This document shows positions 42,616-52,491 of a stretch of 64,000 nucleotides of DNA, in pieces. Made by a program: the position numbers and the translations under genes. The notes under the pieces are model-generated. The model made no database searches. It saw only the letters and a list, made by a program, of their open reading frames with translations, and was not told the DNA's origin. The stretch comes from Dinoroseobacter shibae DFL 12 = DSM 16493 (GTDB taxonomy: Bacteria > Pseudomonadota > Alphaproteobacteria > Rhodobacterales > Rhodobacteraceae): assembly GCF_000018145.1 (NCBI RefSeq), contig NC_009952.1, positions 930,001 through 994,000 of the forward strand. Reading direction: 5' to 3'. Positions within the stretch are counted from its first letter, which is position 1. Each line of letters opens with the position of its first letter.

Positions 42616-43788
42616 ATGCCGGTCATCACCGAAATCGAGGATCTCAAGCGGATCTACAAGCGGCGCGTGCCGAAAATGTTCTACGATTACGCCGAAAGTG
42701 GCAGCTGGACCGAGCAGACCTTTCGCGAGAACAGCTCTGATTTCGACCTGCTGAAACTGCGCCAGCGGATCGCGATGGACATGGACAACCGGTCCACAAA
42801 AACGACCATGGTCGGCCAGGAGGTGGCGATGCCCGTGGCCCTCGCCCCCGTGGGGCTGACGGGGATGCAGCACGCGGATGGCGAGATCAAGGCGGCCCGC
42901 GCCGCCGAGAAATTCGGCGTACCCTTCACCCTGTCGACCATGTCGATCTGTTCCATCGAAGATGTGGCCGCGCACACCGAGACCCCGTTCTGGTTTCAGG
43001 TCTATACCCTGAAAGACGACGATTTCATGAAGCGGCTGTTCGACCGCGCCAAGGAGGCCAAGTGTTCCGCCCTGGTGATCACGGTGGATCTGCAACTGCT
43101 GGGTCAGCGGCACCGGGACCTCAAAAACGGCCTCTCGGCCCCGCCGAAGCTGACGCCCGCCTCCATCGCCAACATGATGACCAAGGTGCAGTGGGGCCTG
43201 GGGATGCTGGGCACGAAACGCCGGTTCTTCGGAAATATCGTCGGCCATGCCAAGGGTGTGACCGATCCCAGCTCGCTCAGTTCCTGGACGGCGGAGGCGT
43301 TCGACCAGTCGCTCGACTGGGAACGCATCAAGCAGTTCCGCAGCTGGTGGGACGGGCCGGTGATCCTGAAGGGGATCCTCGACCCCGAGGATGCGAAGAT
43401 GGCGCTGAACGTGGGCGCGGATGCGATCGTCTGCTCCAATCACGGGGGGCGGCAACTGGACGGCGCGCTCAGCTCGATCCGGATGCTGCCGCAGATCATG
43501 GACGCGGTGGGCGACAAGATCGAGGTCCATCTCGACAGCGGTATCCGGTCCGGTCAGGACGTGCTCAAGGCGGTGGCGCTGGGCGCGCGCGGCACGATGA
43601 TCGGGCGGGCCTGGACTTACGGGCTGGGCGCGATGGGCGAGGCGGGCGTGACCCGCGCGTTGGAGGTGATCCACAAGGAGCTCGATCTGTCCATGGGGTT
43701 GTGCGGGCGGCGGTCGGTCGAAGACCTCGACGCCTCCAACCTGTTGATCCCCGAGGATTTCGCCACCCGCTGGAAGGCCAGCGCGTGA
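42616..43788 (+). CDS. lldD: FMN-dependent alpha-hydroxy-acid dehydrogenase (LldD type)
   Basis: 390 residues. The (beta/alpha)8 flavoprotein oxidises L-lactate or a related 2-hydroxy acid. Motifs: 'PKMFYDYAESGSWTEQTF' near the N-terminus, 'ALAPVGLTGMQHADGE' (FMN), 'FWFQVYTLKD', the catalytic histidine in 'SNHGGRQLDGALSS', and 'VHLDSGIRSGQDVLKA'. The start at 42616 has GAGGGAAG upstream; an ATG at 42598 is a weaker alternative. L-lactate is the family's commonest substrate but mandelate or glycolate cannot be excluded. Confidence 0.88.
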   Translation: MPVITEIEDLKRIYKRRVPKMFYDYAESGSWTEQTFRENSSDFDLLKLRQRIAMDMDNRSTKTTMVGQEVAMPVALAPVGLTGMQHADGEIKAARAAEKFGVPFTLSTMSICSIEDVAAHTETPFWFQVYTLKDDDFMKRLFDRAKEAKCSALVITVDLQLLGQRHRDLKNGLSAPPKLTPASIANMMTKVQWGLGMLGTKRRFFGNIVGHAKGVTDPSSLSSWTAEAFDQSLDWERIKQFRSWWDGPVILKGILDPEDAKMALNVGADAIVCSNHGGRQLDGALSSIRMLPQIMDAVGDKIEVHLDSGIRSGQDVLKAVALGARGTMIGRAWTYGLGAMGEAGVTRALEVIHKELDLSMGLCGRRSVEDLDASNLLIPEDFATRWKASA

Positions 43789-43839
43789 ATTGACACGCGC
43801 CGCCCCGGCCCCCACTGTTGCGCGGCGAAAGGGGCCGGG

Positions 43840-44457
43840 ATGCTGGTGTTTCACAACAAGAGACTGGTGATTTTCGCCGTGCCCAAGACCGGGAGCACAG
43901 CGCTCGAAGACGCGCTGGGCCCCCATGCCTCGCTGGCAATACAATCGCCGCCGTCGCAGCGGCACATGAACTGGGGCGCCTATGCGGCCCAATGGCAGCC
44001 GGTGCTGAAACGGATCTACGGCATCCGGCCCGAGGGCATGGCGGTGCTGCGTGAGCCGGTCGCGCGGCTGCGCAGCTGGTATCGCTACCGTGCCCAGGCG
44101 CAATTCGACGGGACCGAATGGTCCTGCGCCCATCTCGATTTCGACCGGTTCATCGCGGCCAGCCTCGCGCCCGACCCGCCGCCCTGCGCGCGGATCGGGT
44201 CGCAGGACAAGTTCGTGATGGGGGACACGGGGCAGGTCCAGATCGCGCATCTGTTCGATTATGCGCAGATGCCGGTGATGCTCGACTGGCTGAGTGCGCG
44301 GTTGGGGCGCGAGGTCGCCCTGGCGGCCCGGAACCGCTCCCCGGGCCTGCCTGCGCCGCTCGATCCGGAGCTCGAGGCGCGGCTGCGCGCCGCCCGTGCC
44401 GCGGAATTCGACCTCTACGACCGCGTGGCGGCTTTGGGTCACCTGCACACGCCCTGA
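43840..44457 (+). CDS. Sulfotransferase-like protein
   Basis: 205 residues. The N-terminus 'LVIFAVPKTGSTALEDALG' carries a PAPS-binding-like loop (PKTGST), and 'VLREPVARLRSWYRYR' corresponds to the 3'-phosphate loop of sulfotransferases. Similar short alphaproteobacterial proteins are often annotated as gamma-glutamyl kinase without support. The substrate is unknown. It starts 52 bases after lldD and may be co-transcribed. Confidence 0.75.
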   Translation: MLVFHNKRLVIFAVPKTGSTALEDALGPHASLAIQSPPSQRHMNWGAYAAQWQPVLKRIYGIRPEGMAVLREPVARLRSWYRYRAQAQFDGTEWSCAHLDFDRFIAASLAPDPPPCARIGSQDKFVMGDTGQVQIAHLFDYAQMPVMLDWLSARLGREVALAARNRSPGLPAPLDPELEARLRAARAAEFDLYDRVAALGHLHTP

Positions 44458-44566
44458 GCGCGCATTTGGACCTTTCCAATCGGGTCCGGCTCGTCTATAG
44501 CGCGCAGGTTCGCGGGCATACACCCTTGGAGGATGCCCTAATGCAACTGAAATTTAGGAGAAAGCT

Positions 44567-45202
44567 ATGGCTGGAGAGATTCCGGATCTTGTAGCGGAAC
44601 CGCGCGCGGGGACAGGCAAGGGGGCCGCCCGTCAAGCGCGTCGTGATGGATATGTGCCCGGTGTGGTCTATGGGGGCGGGGCCGATCCGCAGCCCATTCA
44701 GATCAAGTTCAACGAGCTGCTGCGGCGGCTCAAGGCGGGCCGGTTCATGGCAACCCTGTTCAACCTCAAGGTCGAGGGACAGGAAGACGTGCGCGTGATC
44801 TGCCGCAACGTGCAGCGGGACGTGGTCAAGGACCTGCCCACGCATCTGGACCTGATGCGTCTGCGTCGGACGTCGAAGGTGAACCTTTTCATTCCGGTGG
44901 AGTTCATCAACGAGGGTGCCGCCCCCGGCATCAAGAAGGGTGGCGTGCTGACCGCCGTGCGTCCCGAGGTGGAGCTGCGCGTGACCGCGGGCGACATTCC
45001 CGAGAGCATCACGGTCGACCTGACCGGGCTGGACATCGGCGACACGGTGACGATCAGTTCCGTCACCCTGCCCGAAGGGGCAACGCCGACCATCGACCGG
45101 GACTTCGTGATCGCCAACATCCAGGCGCCGTCGGGCCTGCGCTCGGCCGATAACGAGGCCGATGAGGAAGAGACCGAAGAGGCGACCGCCGAAGAGGTGT
45201 GA
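44567..45202 (+). CDS. rplY: 50S ribosomal protein L25 (long, CTC type)
   Basis: 211 residues. The N-terminal domain binds 5S rRNA ('[21 protein letters not shown]', in parts; '[17 protein letters not shown]'), and a C-terminal beta domain ('[16 protein letters not shown]', '[20 protein letters not shown]') plus an acidic tail rich in Glu/Ala follow, as in TL5/CTC proteins. A clear Shine-Dalgarno (TTAGGAG) precedes the ATG. A strong terminator follows. Confidence 0.96.
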   Translation: MAGEIPDLVAEPRAGTGKGAARQARRDGYVPGVVYGGGADPQPIQIKFNELLRRLKAGRFMATLFNLKVEGQEDVRVICRNVQRDVVKDLPTHLDLMRLRRTSKVNLFIPVEFINEGAAPGIKKGGVLTAVRPEVELRVTAGDIPESITVDLTGLDIGDTVTISSVTLPEGATPTIDRDFVIANIQAPSGLRSADNEADEEETEEATAEEV

Positions 45203-45224
45203 TCTTCGGTCCCCTGGAACGACG

Positions 45225-45250
45225 AAAGGCAGCCCTTGGGCTGCCTTTTT
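45225..45250 (+). terminator. Rho-independent terminator after rplY
   Basis: An 11-base stem, AAAGGCAGCCC pairing with GGGCTGCCTTT across a TT loop, ends in a run of five T. It begins 22 bases after the rplY stop codon. Confidence 0.94.
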
Positions 45251-45411
45251 CGTTGTGGGATGCAGTTGGCCGGCCCCTTGTTTCCTTGGGGCCGGCCGTT
45301 CGCGACGCACCTTTTTTGCTCTGTCGAGCGTATTGGGCTTTGGGGCGTCGGTTTGGCGGGCGGGGAGGGAGGGGCCCCGCCGCGCCTTGGGGGTTTGTTA
45401 AGGGCTTTGGT

Positions 45412-45882
45412 TTACTCGTTGCTTGAGCCTTTTGCGCCCTTGATTGCGGCGAGGTCTGCGAAGGAGTAGTCGGCTGCGTCGAGGCCCAGTTGGGCGGCCA
45501 GCTGTGCCTGGGCGGGGGAGGTGCCGACCGACTGGGTGGAGACGACGCCGCCCGGTGCGGTCACGTTGTAGCCGGTGTCGCTGTCGAAGGAGCCCTTGAT
45601 GGCGGCCAGTTCGGCGAAGGAATAGTCGCCTGCGTCGAGGCCCAGGGTCGCGGCCAGCTGTGCGTGGGCGGGGGAGATGCCGACCGACTGGGTGGAGACG
45701 ACGCCGCCCGGTGCGGGGATGGTGTAGCCGGTGTCGGTGTCGAAGGAGCCCTTGATGGCGGCCAGTTCGGCGAAGGAGTAGACGCCGGGTGCGACGCCCA
45801 GGGTGCGCTCGAGTTGCGTGTTGGCGATGGCCGGGGCGGCGATGGCGGTGCTCAGGGCGGCGATGAGTGCGATGCGTGTCAT
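45412..45882 (-). CDS. Secreted protein built of three near-identical repeats
   Basis: 156 residues: a signal peptide of about 20 residues ('LSTAIAAPAIA'), then two and a half copies of a 52-residue unit. Each unit starts 'QL…TLG', continues with a 'YSF-A-E/D-LAAIKG' block, 'SF-D-T/S-DTGY', and 'APGGVVSTQSVG' with 'SPA' at the end. The last unit stops after 'AAIKG'. The units are also near-identical in DNA, spaced exactly 156 bases apart. The repeat block recalls short secreted proteins annotated only as hypothetical in Rhodobacteraceae. The ATG at 45882 has AAAGGA upstream. Function unknown. Confidence 0.75.
   Translation of the reverse strand: MTRIALIAALSTAIAAPAIANTQLERTLGVAPGVYSFAELAAIKGSFDTDTGYTIPAPGGVVSTQSVGISPAHAQLAATLGLDAGDYSFAELAAIKGSFDSDTGYNVTAPGGVVSTQSVGTSPAQAQLAAQLGLDAADYSFADLAAIKGAKGSSNE
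45459..45780. repeat. 156-bp coding tandem repeat
   Basis: The start of the unit (CGAAGGA.TAG on the plus strand) recurs at 45459, 45615 and 45771, an exact 156-base period that is a multiple of three. Identity between units is high by eye, including silent positions, which points to recent duplication or gene conversion. Confidence 0.9.
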
Positions 45883-46375
45883 GTGAGTAGTCCTTTGTGT
45901 GCGTTGCGATGCGTGTCGCGGTTGATGTGGCGGCCGTGTGCGGGCCGGTAGGGTCTGGATGGCCGGTTTGGCCGGGGTTTGCTTGAACACCCGTGCGGAT
46001 GTCTTGCAGGATCGTGCTTGGCAGGTTGGAGTGTGTCCGTGCTGCCGATGGGATGGATTTGGACCTGCCGGGGGTGCAATGAAACGGCGATGATGCGGGG
46101 GGTATATGTGCGGAATTGCACATCACGAGGCGGTGAGGGGTATTTGTGCGCGCGGATTTGTGGTTTTTGCGAAAAGCCGAGCGATATCAGCGCCTTGGCC
46201 TGACACGAAGGCTCACGCGCGGGTGATGTTTCCAACACCGCGCCCGATCGCGCCCAAACCCGCCCCGCGACACACGCGGATCACATGTTTCGTGAGCGGG
46301 CGTTTCGGGGCCGCAGGGGCGCGAGGGGGGTGTGAACAGCCCTTCCCGGCGGGGAAGATGGGGTGGTTTCGGGCC
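45883..46375. other. Gap without a supported gene
   Basis: 493 bases between the repeat protein and trpA, with the repeat-protein promoter at the left. Near trpA lies the hairpin CTTCCC-GGCG-GGGAAG (46342-46357), a possible terminator for trpA lacking a T run, and GGGCCTCAGGCCC overlaps the trpA stop. Plus-strand open frames here look non-coding. Confidence 0.5.
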
Positions 46376-47167
46376 TCAGGCCCGGTGCGCGCCCGCGGCG
46401 AGATCGGCCACGAAGCCCAGGATCTCCGGCACGGGCTTGCCGTCCTCGACCATCTTGACGATGGCGGAGCCCACCACGGTGCCGTCAGCCACGCCCGCGA
46501 TGCTCTCGGCCAGCTCGGGGGTCTTGACGCCGAAGCCCACGATCACCGGCAGGTCGGTGGCGGATTTGATCCGGGCCACTTCCGGGGCCACATCGCTGGC
46601 CTGCGCTTGCGCCGCGCCGGTGATCCCGGTGATCGACACGTAGTAGACGAAGCCGGACGTGTTCTGCAGCACCTTGGGCAGGCGCGCGTCGTCGGTTGTG
46701 GGTGTGGCCAGCCGGATGAAGTTCAGACCCGCGGCCTGGGCGGGGATGCAAAGCTCGCTGTCTTCCTCGGGGGGCAGGTCCACGACGATCAGCCCGTCGA
46801 TCCCGGCGTCTTTGGCATCCGCGAGAAAACGGTCCACCCCGCGGGAATAGATCGGGTTGTAGTAGCCCATCATCACGATCGGTGTCGCATCGTCGGTCTC
46901 GCGCAGGGCGCGGGCGAGATCGAGGGTCTTGTCGAGGGTCTGGCCCGCCTCCAGCGCGCGCTGGCCCGCAAGCTGGATCGTGGGGCCGTCGGCCATGGGG
47001 TCGGTGAAGGGCATGCCAAGCTCGATGATGTCGACGCCTGCCGCGGGCAGGCCGCGCACGATCTCCAGCGAGGTGTCGTAATCCGGATCGCCGCCCATCA
47101 CATAGGCCACGAAGGCTTTCTTGCCTTCTGCCCGCAGCCGCGCGAATGTCTCGTCGATCCGTGTCAT
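46376..47167 (-). CDS. trpA: Tryptophan synthase alpha chain
   Basis: 263 residues. Cleaves indole-glycerol phosphate to indole and G3P. Catalytic E49 and D60 are in '[19 protein letters not shown]'; '[16 protein letters not shown]', '[11 protein letters not shown]', '[14 protein letters not shown]', '[14 protein letters not shown]' and '[11 protein letters not shown]' follow in order. The start at 47167 gives the family N-terminus ('[20 protein letters not shown]', in parts). trpB is not adjacent within the window. Confidence 0.96.
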   Translation of the reverse strand: MTRIDETFARLRAEGKKAFVAYVMGGDPDYDTSLEIVRGLPAAGVDIIELGMPFTDPMADGPTIQLAGQRALEAGQTLDKTLDLARALRETDDATPIVMMGYYNPIYSRGVDRFLADAKDAGIDGLIVVDLPPEEDSELCIPAQAAGLNFIRLATPTTDDARLPKVLQNTSGFVYYVSITGITGAAQAQASDVAPEVARIKSATDLPVIVGFGVKTPELAESIAGVADGTVVGSAIVKMVEDGKPVPEILGFVADLAAGAHRA

Positions 47168-47229
47168 GGTCAGCCCTGCGTCCCTGTAGCCCATCGTTCG
47201 CAGCGGTTTGGGCCAAGGGCGCGCGGAAA

Positions 47230-48576
47230 TCAATGCCCGATCTGCATCGCAGGTGCCCTGCCCGTAAGGTGCCAGAAGCGCAGGGGCAACATGATGGCGG
47301 CGATGGCGAGGCCCAGACCGAAGCCGACCCAGAGCCCGAGCGCCCCCAGCCCCGCCCAGAACCCGAGCGCGTAGGCCGCGGGCAGGGCCAGAGGCCAATA
47401 GGCGATGAGCGACATGGCGGTGGGCCAGCGCATGTCGCCCATGCCGCGCAGAGCGCCGAGGCTGGTCGATTGCACCCCGTCGGCAATCTGCATGCAGGCG
47501 AGGGCGATGAACAGCGTGGCGGCCAGCGCGACGACCTCCGGGTCGTCCGACAGCAGGCCCGAGAGCCAGTCGCCCGCGATCAGGAAGAAGGCCATCAGCA
47601 GGATCATCCAGCCGGTGACCACGGTCAGGGCGGCGCGCAGGATCGCGCGCAGTCGTCCGGTCTGGCCCGCGCCATGGGCCAGGCCCACCCGGATCGAGGC
47701 CGCCATGGCCATGCCCAGCGGAAACACGTAGCCCACCGCGCCGACGGTATGCACGATCTGGTTCGCGGCCAGCGCCGTGGCCCCGACCCAGCCCATCATC
47801 AACCCGATCAGGGCATAGGCCCCGCCTTCGCCCGCATAGCCCACCACCAGCGGCCAGCCATCCCGGATCTGGGCGCGCAGGCGCAGTGCGCCCGCGGGCA
47901 CCGGCACCCGCCAGGGGGCGAGGCCCTTCGCGCGGCGCCAGACCAACCAGGCCGCCCCGAGGGCGAGGGTCTGGCTAAGGATGCTGGCAAGGCCCGCGCC
48001 GAGCAGTCCCAGCCCCGCGGGATAGATCAGCAGCCAGTTCAGCGGCAGGTTCACCACCACGCCGAGATAGCTGAGCGCCACCCCGGCCCAGGGACGGTCC
48101 ACCGCGTCGAACAGCCCCTTGATCACGTAGAACGCCGTGAAGGGCAGCAGCCAGACCGCCATGGACACCCAGTAGCCGGGCAGGATCGCGCGCACGCTGT
48201 CGGGTTGGCCCAGCAGCCCCAGCGCAGGCAGGATCGCCAGCATCAGGGCCATGCCAAGCCCCCCGGCCGCCAGGCTCAGCCAGAGCCCGGTCTTCAGCTC
48301 GATCGCTACGCCCGGACGGTCGCCCGCGCCTTCGGCCTGTGCGATGCGGATACCTGTCATGGTCACGAGGCCCCACAGGCTGGACAGCAGGATGATGACC
48401 ACCGAAGTGGTGATCCCGGCGGCGGCCAGGGGCTCTGTCCCGAGGGGGGCGATCATCACCGTGTCGATCACCCCGATCAGCATCGGGGCGGCGAGCCCGA
48501 TCATCAGCGGGATCGACAGGCGCAGGAGGGGGGCGAGTTCGGATATGGTGGTGGGGATGGGAGATGCGTGGGACAT
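47230..48576 (-). CDS. MATE-family multidrug efflux transporter
   Basis: 448 residues with twelve membrane helices in two similar halves. '[25 protein letters not shown]' (in parts) at the N-terminus, '[19 protein letters not shown]', '[14 protein letters not shown]' and '[19 protein letters not shown]' are typical of NorM/DinF-type pumps that exchange H+ or Na+ for cationic drugs. The ATG at 48576 was chosen over a TTG two codons earlier. It is a single gene between trpA and ychF. Confidence 0.9.
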   Translation of the reverse strand: MSHASPIPTTISELAPLLRLSIPLMIGLAAPMLIGVIDTVMIAPLGTEPLAAAGITTSVVIILLSSLWGLVTMTGIRIAQAEGAGDRPGVAIELKTGLWLSLAAGGLGMALMLAILPALGLLGQPDSVRAILPGYWVSMAVWLLPFTAFYVIKGLFDAVDRPWAGVALSYLGVVVNLPLNWLLIYPAGLGLLGAGLASILSQTLALGAAWLVWRRAKGLAPWRVPVPAGALRLRAQIRDGWPLVVGYAGEGGAYALIGLMMGWVGATALAANQIVHTVGAVGYVFPLGMAMAASIRVGLAHGAGQTGRLRAILRAALTVVTGWMILLMAFFLIAGDWLSGLLSDDPEVVALAATLFIALACMQIADGVQSTSLGALRGMGDMRWPTAMSLIAYWPLALPAAYALGFWAGLGALGLWVGFGLGLAIAAIMLPLRFWHLTGRAPAMQIGH

Positions 48577-48832
48577 GGGCAAGGCTCTGACGCCCTGCGG
48601 CGGGCCCCCGCGGAACGGTTTGCGTGTCTTGCCCCAGCCACACGGGGACGGCCGCGCCGTAGTCTTGGTCTAGCGATCCGGGCGCAGGGGGCAAGTTCGG
48701 ACTCTGTGCGGGATTGCAGAGGCCGGGGGTGGCCCTGTTCCCCGCCGCGCAGGCGGTGCAGGCCCGTGCTTGCGGCGCGCGGGGCTTCCGCCTAAGACAC
48801 CGGCAAACCGGATCAGGCAAAGGACACGGGCG

Positions 48833-49930
48833 ATGGGCTTCAAGATGGGTATTGTCGGGCTGCCGAATGTGGGCAAGTCGACGCTGTTCAACGCGCTGAC
48901 CCGAACGGCGGCGGCGCAGGCGGCGAACTTTCCCTTCTGCACCATCGAGCCGAATGTGGGCGAGGTGGCGGTGCCCGACCCGCGGCTTGATAGGCTGGCG
49001 GAGATCGCGGGGTCCAAGCAGGTGATCCCGACGCGGATGACCTTCGTGGATATTGCCGGTCTGGTGAAGGGCGCCTCCAAGGGGGAGGGGCTGGGCAACC
49101 AGTTTCTCGCCAATATCCGCGAGGTGGATGCCATCGCCCATGTGCTGCGCTGCTTCGAGGATGGGGATGTGACCCATGTGGAGGGGCGCGTCGATCCTAT
49201 CGCCGACGCCGCCACGATCGAGACCGAGCTGATGCTGGCGGATATGGAGAGTATCGAGAAGCGGCTGCAGAACATCGTGCGCAAGGTGCGCGGCGGCGAC
49301 AAGGAAGCCGTGCAGCAGGAGCGTCTGATGCGCGCGGCCATGGCGGCGCTGGAAGAGGGCAAGCCCGCCCGCGCGGTTGCGGTCGACGCGGAGGACGCGA
49401 AGGCGTGGCGGATGTTGCAGCTGCTGACCACCAAGCCGATCCTGTATGTGTGCAACGTGGATGAGGCCAGCGCCGGGTCGGGCAACGCCCATTCCAAGGC
49501 GGTGGCGACCATGGCGGCCGAGCAGGGCGCGGCCCATGTGGTGATCTCGGCCCAGATCGAGGAAGAGATCAGCCAGCTCGACCCGGAAGAGGCAGAGATG
49601 TTTCTGTCGGAGATGGGGCTGGAGGAAGCCGGGCTCGATCGTCTGATCAAGGCTGGCTACGCGCTCTTGCACCTCGAGACCTATTTCACCGCCGGGCCGA
49701 AGGAGGCGCGCGCCTGGACGATCCCGGCGGGGACCCACGCACCCCAGGCCGCGGGTGTGATCCATGGCGATTTCGAGCGCGGCTTCATCCGGGCCGAGAC
49801 GATTGCCTATGACGACTACGTGGCGCTCGGCGGCGAGCAGGCCGCGAAGGAGGCCGGCAAGATGCGGGCGGAGGGCAAGAGCTACGTCGTCAAGGATGGC
49901 GACGTGCTGCATTTCCTGTTCAACACCTGA
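48833..49930 (+). CDS. ychF: Redox-regulated ATPase YchF
   Basis: 365 residues. An Obg-family P-loop protein that binds ribosomes and prefers ATP. G1 'GLPNVGKSTLFNALT' at 8-22, G3 'FVDIAGLVKGASKGEGLGN' and the non-canonical G4 'CNVDEA' (instead of NKxD) are as in YchF/OLA1. A coiled-coil (about 125-185) and a C-terminal TGS domain ending 'VVKDGDVLHFLFN' complete the protein. The start at 48833 has AAAGGA upstream. Confidence 0.96.
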   Translation: MGFKMGIVGLPNVGKSTLFNALTRTAAAQAANFPFCTIEPNVGEVAVPDPRLDRLAEIAGSKQVIPTRMTFVDIAGLVKGASKGEGLGNQFLANIREVDAIAHVLRCFEDGDVTHVEGRVDPIADAATIETELMLADMESIEKRLQNIVRKVRGGDKEAVQQERLMRAAMAALEEGKPARAVAVDAEDAKAWRMLQLLTTKPILYVCNVDEASAGSGNAHSKAVATMAAEQGAAHVVISAQIEEEISQLDPEEAEMFLSEMGLEEAGLDRLIKAGYALLHLETYFTAGPKEARAWTIPAGTHAPQAAGVIHGDFERGFIRAETIAYDDYVALGGEQAAKEAGKMRAEGKSYVVKDGDVLHFLFNT

Positions 49931-49966
49931 TCCTGACCTTTCCAGGGGGCTCCGGTTTATGCGGGC

Positions 49967-50662
49967 TCAGGTCTCGGCGGGCGCGGCGGCTCGGCGGGGT
50001 TCGTGGTCGCCTCTGGGGGCGGCCACGGCCCGGATCAGGCTGATCGCGGCCTGGGTGCCGTCGATGATGGGGATGGGGCAGGTCGGGGCGAGGCTGCGGG
50101 CCATGCCCGCGAGCGGCCCGCCGCCCATGACGATGCTGCGTGCGCCCCGTTGGTGCATATCGGCACAAAGGGCTTCCAGTTCGGAGCGGAAGCGGGTCTG
50201 AACCTCGCCTGGGTCGCCGAACTCCTCCCCCGCGACGCAGGAGATGCCAAGCAGCGCGTCCGACAGGCCTGCCTCGTCCACCTTGGCCTGCAGGCCTGGC
50301 ACGAGGCCCTTGCCGAAGGTCACGATACCGAACGGCCCGCCAAGGGCGCGCGCGGTGGCGAATGCGGCGCTGGCGATGCCGACCACGGGGATGCTTGGGC
50401 GCAAGGCGCGCACCGGGTCCGCGCCGGTATTGCCGAAAGAGGCCAGAACGATCCCGTCGCAGGGCCCTTTGAAGCCGCGCACGGTGTCGACCACCGCCTG
50501 CCGGGCGAGGGCCGCGTCCTGCTCGGTCACGATCAACTCCGGCCCGTAGGCGGGGCAGAGGGTGGTGAACCGGTCGCCGGGCAGGGCCATGGCATCGGCG
50601 GCCTCCCGGATGCGGTTGGTCACCCCGCGGGAGGTGTTGGGATTGATCACCAGAAGCCGCAT
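49967..50662 (-). CDS. Asp/Glu/hydantoin racemase family protein
   Basis: 231 residues. The N-terminus 'LLVINPNTSRGVTNRIREAA' and paired active-site cysteines in 'TLCPAY…', 'FKGPCDGIVLASFGNTG' and 'ISCVAGEEFG' fit hydantoin or maleate-type racemases/isomerases. It shares a base with the dctM stop (TGATG), so it belongs to the TRAP operon and probably acts on its cargo, perhaps an amino-acid derivative. The exact reaction is unknown. Confidence 0.85.
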   Translation of the reverse strand: MRLLVINPNTSRGVTNRIREAADAMALPGDRFTTLCPAYGPELIVTEQDAALARQAVVDTVRGFKGPCDGIVLASFGNTGADPVRALRPSIPVVGIASAAFATARALGGPFGIVTFGKGLVPGLQAKVDEAGLSDALLGISCVAGEEFGDPGEVQTRFRSELEALCADMHQRGARSIVMGGGPLAGMARSLAPTCPIPIIDGTQAAISLIRAVAAPRGDHEPRRAAAPAET

Positions 50663-51948
50663 CACAGGATCACCGACGGCAACCACAGCGACAGGGCCGG
50701 GAACAGGTTGATCAGCAACAGGGCCACCAGCATCGCGCCGATGAACATCAGCATCGAGGGAATGATCTTGGCGATGGAAATCTTGGCGATGGCACAGGTG
50801 ATCAGCACCACCGAGGCCACGGGCGGCGTCTGTTGCCCGATGCCGAGGTTGATCGTCAGGATCAGACCGAAATGCACCCGGTCGATACCCAGCTGGTCCG
50901 CGAGCGGAAGGAAGATCGGCACCAGCATCAGGATCGCGGGCGTGCCGTGGATGATGGTGCCCGCCAGCAGGAAGAACACGTTGATCGCCAGCAGGATCAC
51001 CCAGTAGTTGTCCGACAGGCCCAGGATCCCTTCGGCGATGTCCTGGGGGATGCGCTGGTTGGTGAGGTACCAGCCGAGCAGGGTGGAGGTCGCCACGATG
51101 AACATCAGCATGGCCGAGCGTTTACCCGCGATGCGCAGGGTGTCGATCAGGGTGCCGAGCTTCACGGTGCGGTAGATGAAGGCGGCTAGCACGATGGACC
51201 AGAAGGCGGCGATGGCCCCGGCCTCGGTCGCGGTGAAGATGCCGCCCAGGATACCTGCGAGCACGAGGATCGGCAGGGTGAGGGGGATGGCCGCGTCCTT
51301 GCCGGTCTCGGCCACGCGGCCCCAGGAAAACGCGCCTTCGGTCGGATAGCCGCGCTTGACCGAGATGATATAGGCCGTGCCCATCAGCAGGCCGCAGACG
51401 AGGAACCCGGGCACGATCCCGGCGGCGAAAAGCTCGGCAATCGAGGCGTTCGCCACATAGGCATACAGGATCAGGTTCAGCGAGGGCGGCACGATGATCG
51501 CCATGGTCGCCGAGGTCGAGGTGACCGCGGCGGCGAAGGCGGCCGGGTAGCCGCGCTTGCGCATCTGGGGGATCATGACCGAGCCGATGGCGGCGGCATC
51601 CGACGTGGCGGTGCCGGAGATTTCCGAGAAAAACAGCGAGGTGAGGATGTTCACATGGGCCAGCCCGCCCCGGATATGGCCCACCAGCGAGGAGGCGAAG
51701 GCAATAAGCTTCTCTGCGATCTTGCCCTGGTTCATGATCTCGCCCGCGATCATGAACAACAACGCCGCCACCAGTAGGTAGTTGTTGGCCCCGCCGAAGG
51801 GAATCAGGCCGATGATCTGCGGCACCACGGCGGGGTCGAGCAGGATCATCACCGCCGCGGTCACGCCGAGCACGAAGGCAATCGGCAGCCCGGCAATCAG
51901 CAGCACGACGAGCAGGATCAGGATGATCCATCCAGGGTCCAGGAACAT
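50662..51948 (-). CDS. dctM: TRAP transporter large permease (DctM)
   Basis: 428 residues, about twelve membrane helices. Hallmark segments 'FVLGVTAAVMILLDP', 'SSLVGHIRGGLAHVNILTSLFF', 'SEISGTATSDAAAIGSVMIPQM' and 'ATEAGAIAAFWSIVLA' are intact. It uses a Na+ gradient to import the ligand presented by DctP. Its ATG overlaps the dctQ stop (TGATG). Confidence 0.95.
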   Translation of the reverse strand: MFLDPGWIILILLVVLLIAGLPIAFVLGVTAAVMILLDPAVVPQIIGLIPFGGANNYLLVAALLFMIAGEIMNQGKIAEKLIAFASSLVGHIRGGLAHVNILTSLFFSEISGTATSDAAAIGSVMIPQMRKRGYPAAFAAAVTSTSATMAIIVPPSLNLILYAYVANASIAELFAAGIVPGFLVCGLLMGTAYIISVKRGYPTEGAFSWGRVAETGKDAAIPLTLPILVLAGILGGIFTATEAGAIAAFWSIVLAAFIYRTVKLGTLIDTLRIAGKRSAMLMFIVATSTLLGWYLTNQRIPQDIAEGILGLSDNYWVILLAINVFFLLAGTIIHGTPAILMLVPIFLPLADQLGIDRVHFGLILTINLGIGQQTPPVASVVLITCAIAKISIAKIIPSMLMFIGAMLVALLLINLFPALSLWLPSVIL

Positions 51949-52469
51949 CAGGCGTCACTTTCCGGCAAGAGGTCGAGCGGATCGATCCGCCCGGTCACGA
52001 TCCCGGCGAGCCGCACCGCGCAGAACAGCGCGATCAACGCACCCCCGAGCGGCATTGCCCCCCGAAACAGCATCATCGGCAGGTCTACGGAGATCAGCGA
52101 GCGGGCCCCGAAGCTGGCCGCTGCGATCCCGCCGTACCAGGCGAGCATCGCGCCGAACGCCCCCATCAGGACCAGATTGAGCGCAGTCACCCAACGCTGC
52201 ATCCCCGGCGGCATCACCCGCAACACTGCGTCGAAGCCGAGGTGTTCATTGGTCCGCGTCAGGTAGGCCGCGCCGATGAAGGTCAGCATGGCCAGCAGGT
52301 GGGCGGGCAACTCCTCCCCCCAAGAGACGCTGTCGTTGAGGATGAACCGGGCGAAGACCGCCCAGTTCAGAAGCAGCAGCAAGAGCCCCGCGAGCGTGAT
52401 TACCATCACGTCCAGAACCGCGCCGAGCCAGCGGTCGGCGGTGTCGATGACGGTATCCAGGCGATCCAT
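51948..52469 (-). CDS. dctQ: TRAP transporter small permease (DctQ)
   Basis: 173 residues with four helices, and the family motif 'ARFILNDSVSWGEELPAHLL' (in parts), then 'GAAYLTRTNEHLGFDAV'. It pairs with DctM. The gene starts 22 bases after the dctP stop. Confidence 0.92.
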   Translation of the reverse strand: MDRLDTVIDTADRWLGAVLDVMVITLAGLLLLLLNWAVFARFILNDSVSWGEELPAHLLAMLTFIGAAYLTRTNEHLGFDAVLRVMPPGMQRWVTALNLVLMGAFGAMLAWYGGIAAASFGARSLISVDLPMMLFRGAMPLGGALIALFCAVRLAGIVTGRIDPLDLLPESDA

Positions 52470-52491
52470 TCCGTGGGCTCCTGCGGCGGGT

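Noticed and set aside
43840-44457. Annotation as gamma-glutamyl kinase
   Set aside because: No amino-acid kinase motifs; the PKTGST loop and the 'REPVARLRSWY' segment fit a sulfotransferase-like fold.
45459-45780. Regular repeat that might be a CRISPR array
   Set aside because: The 156-base units are contiguous, in frame and encode a protein; there are no short repeats separated by unique spacers. No cas genes are in the window.
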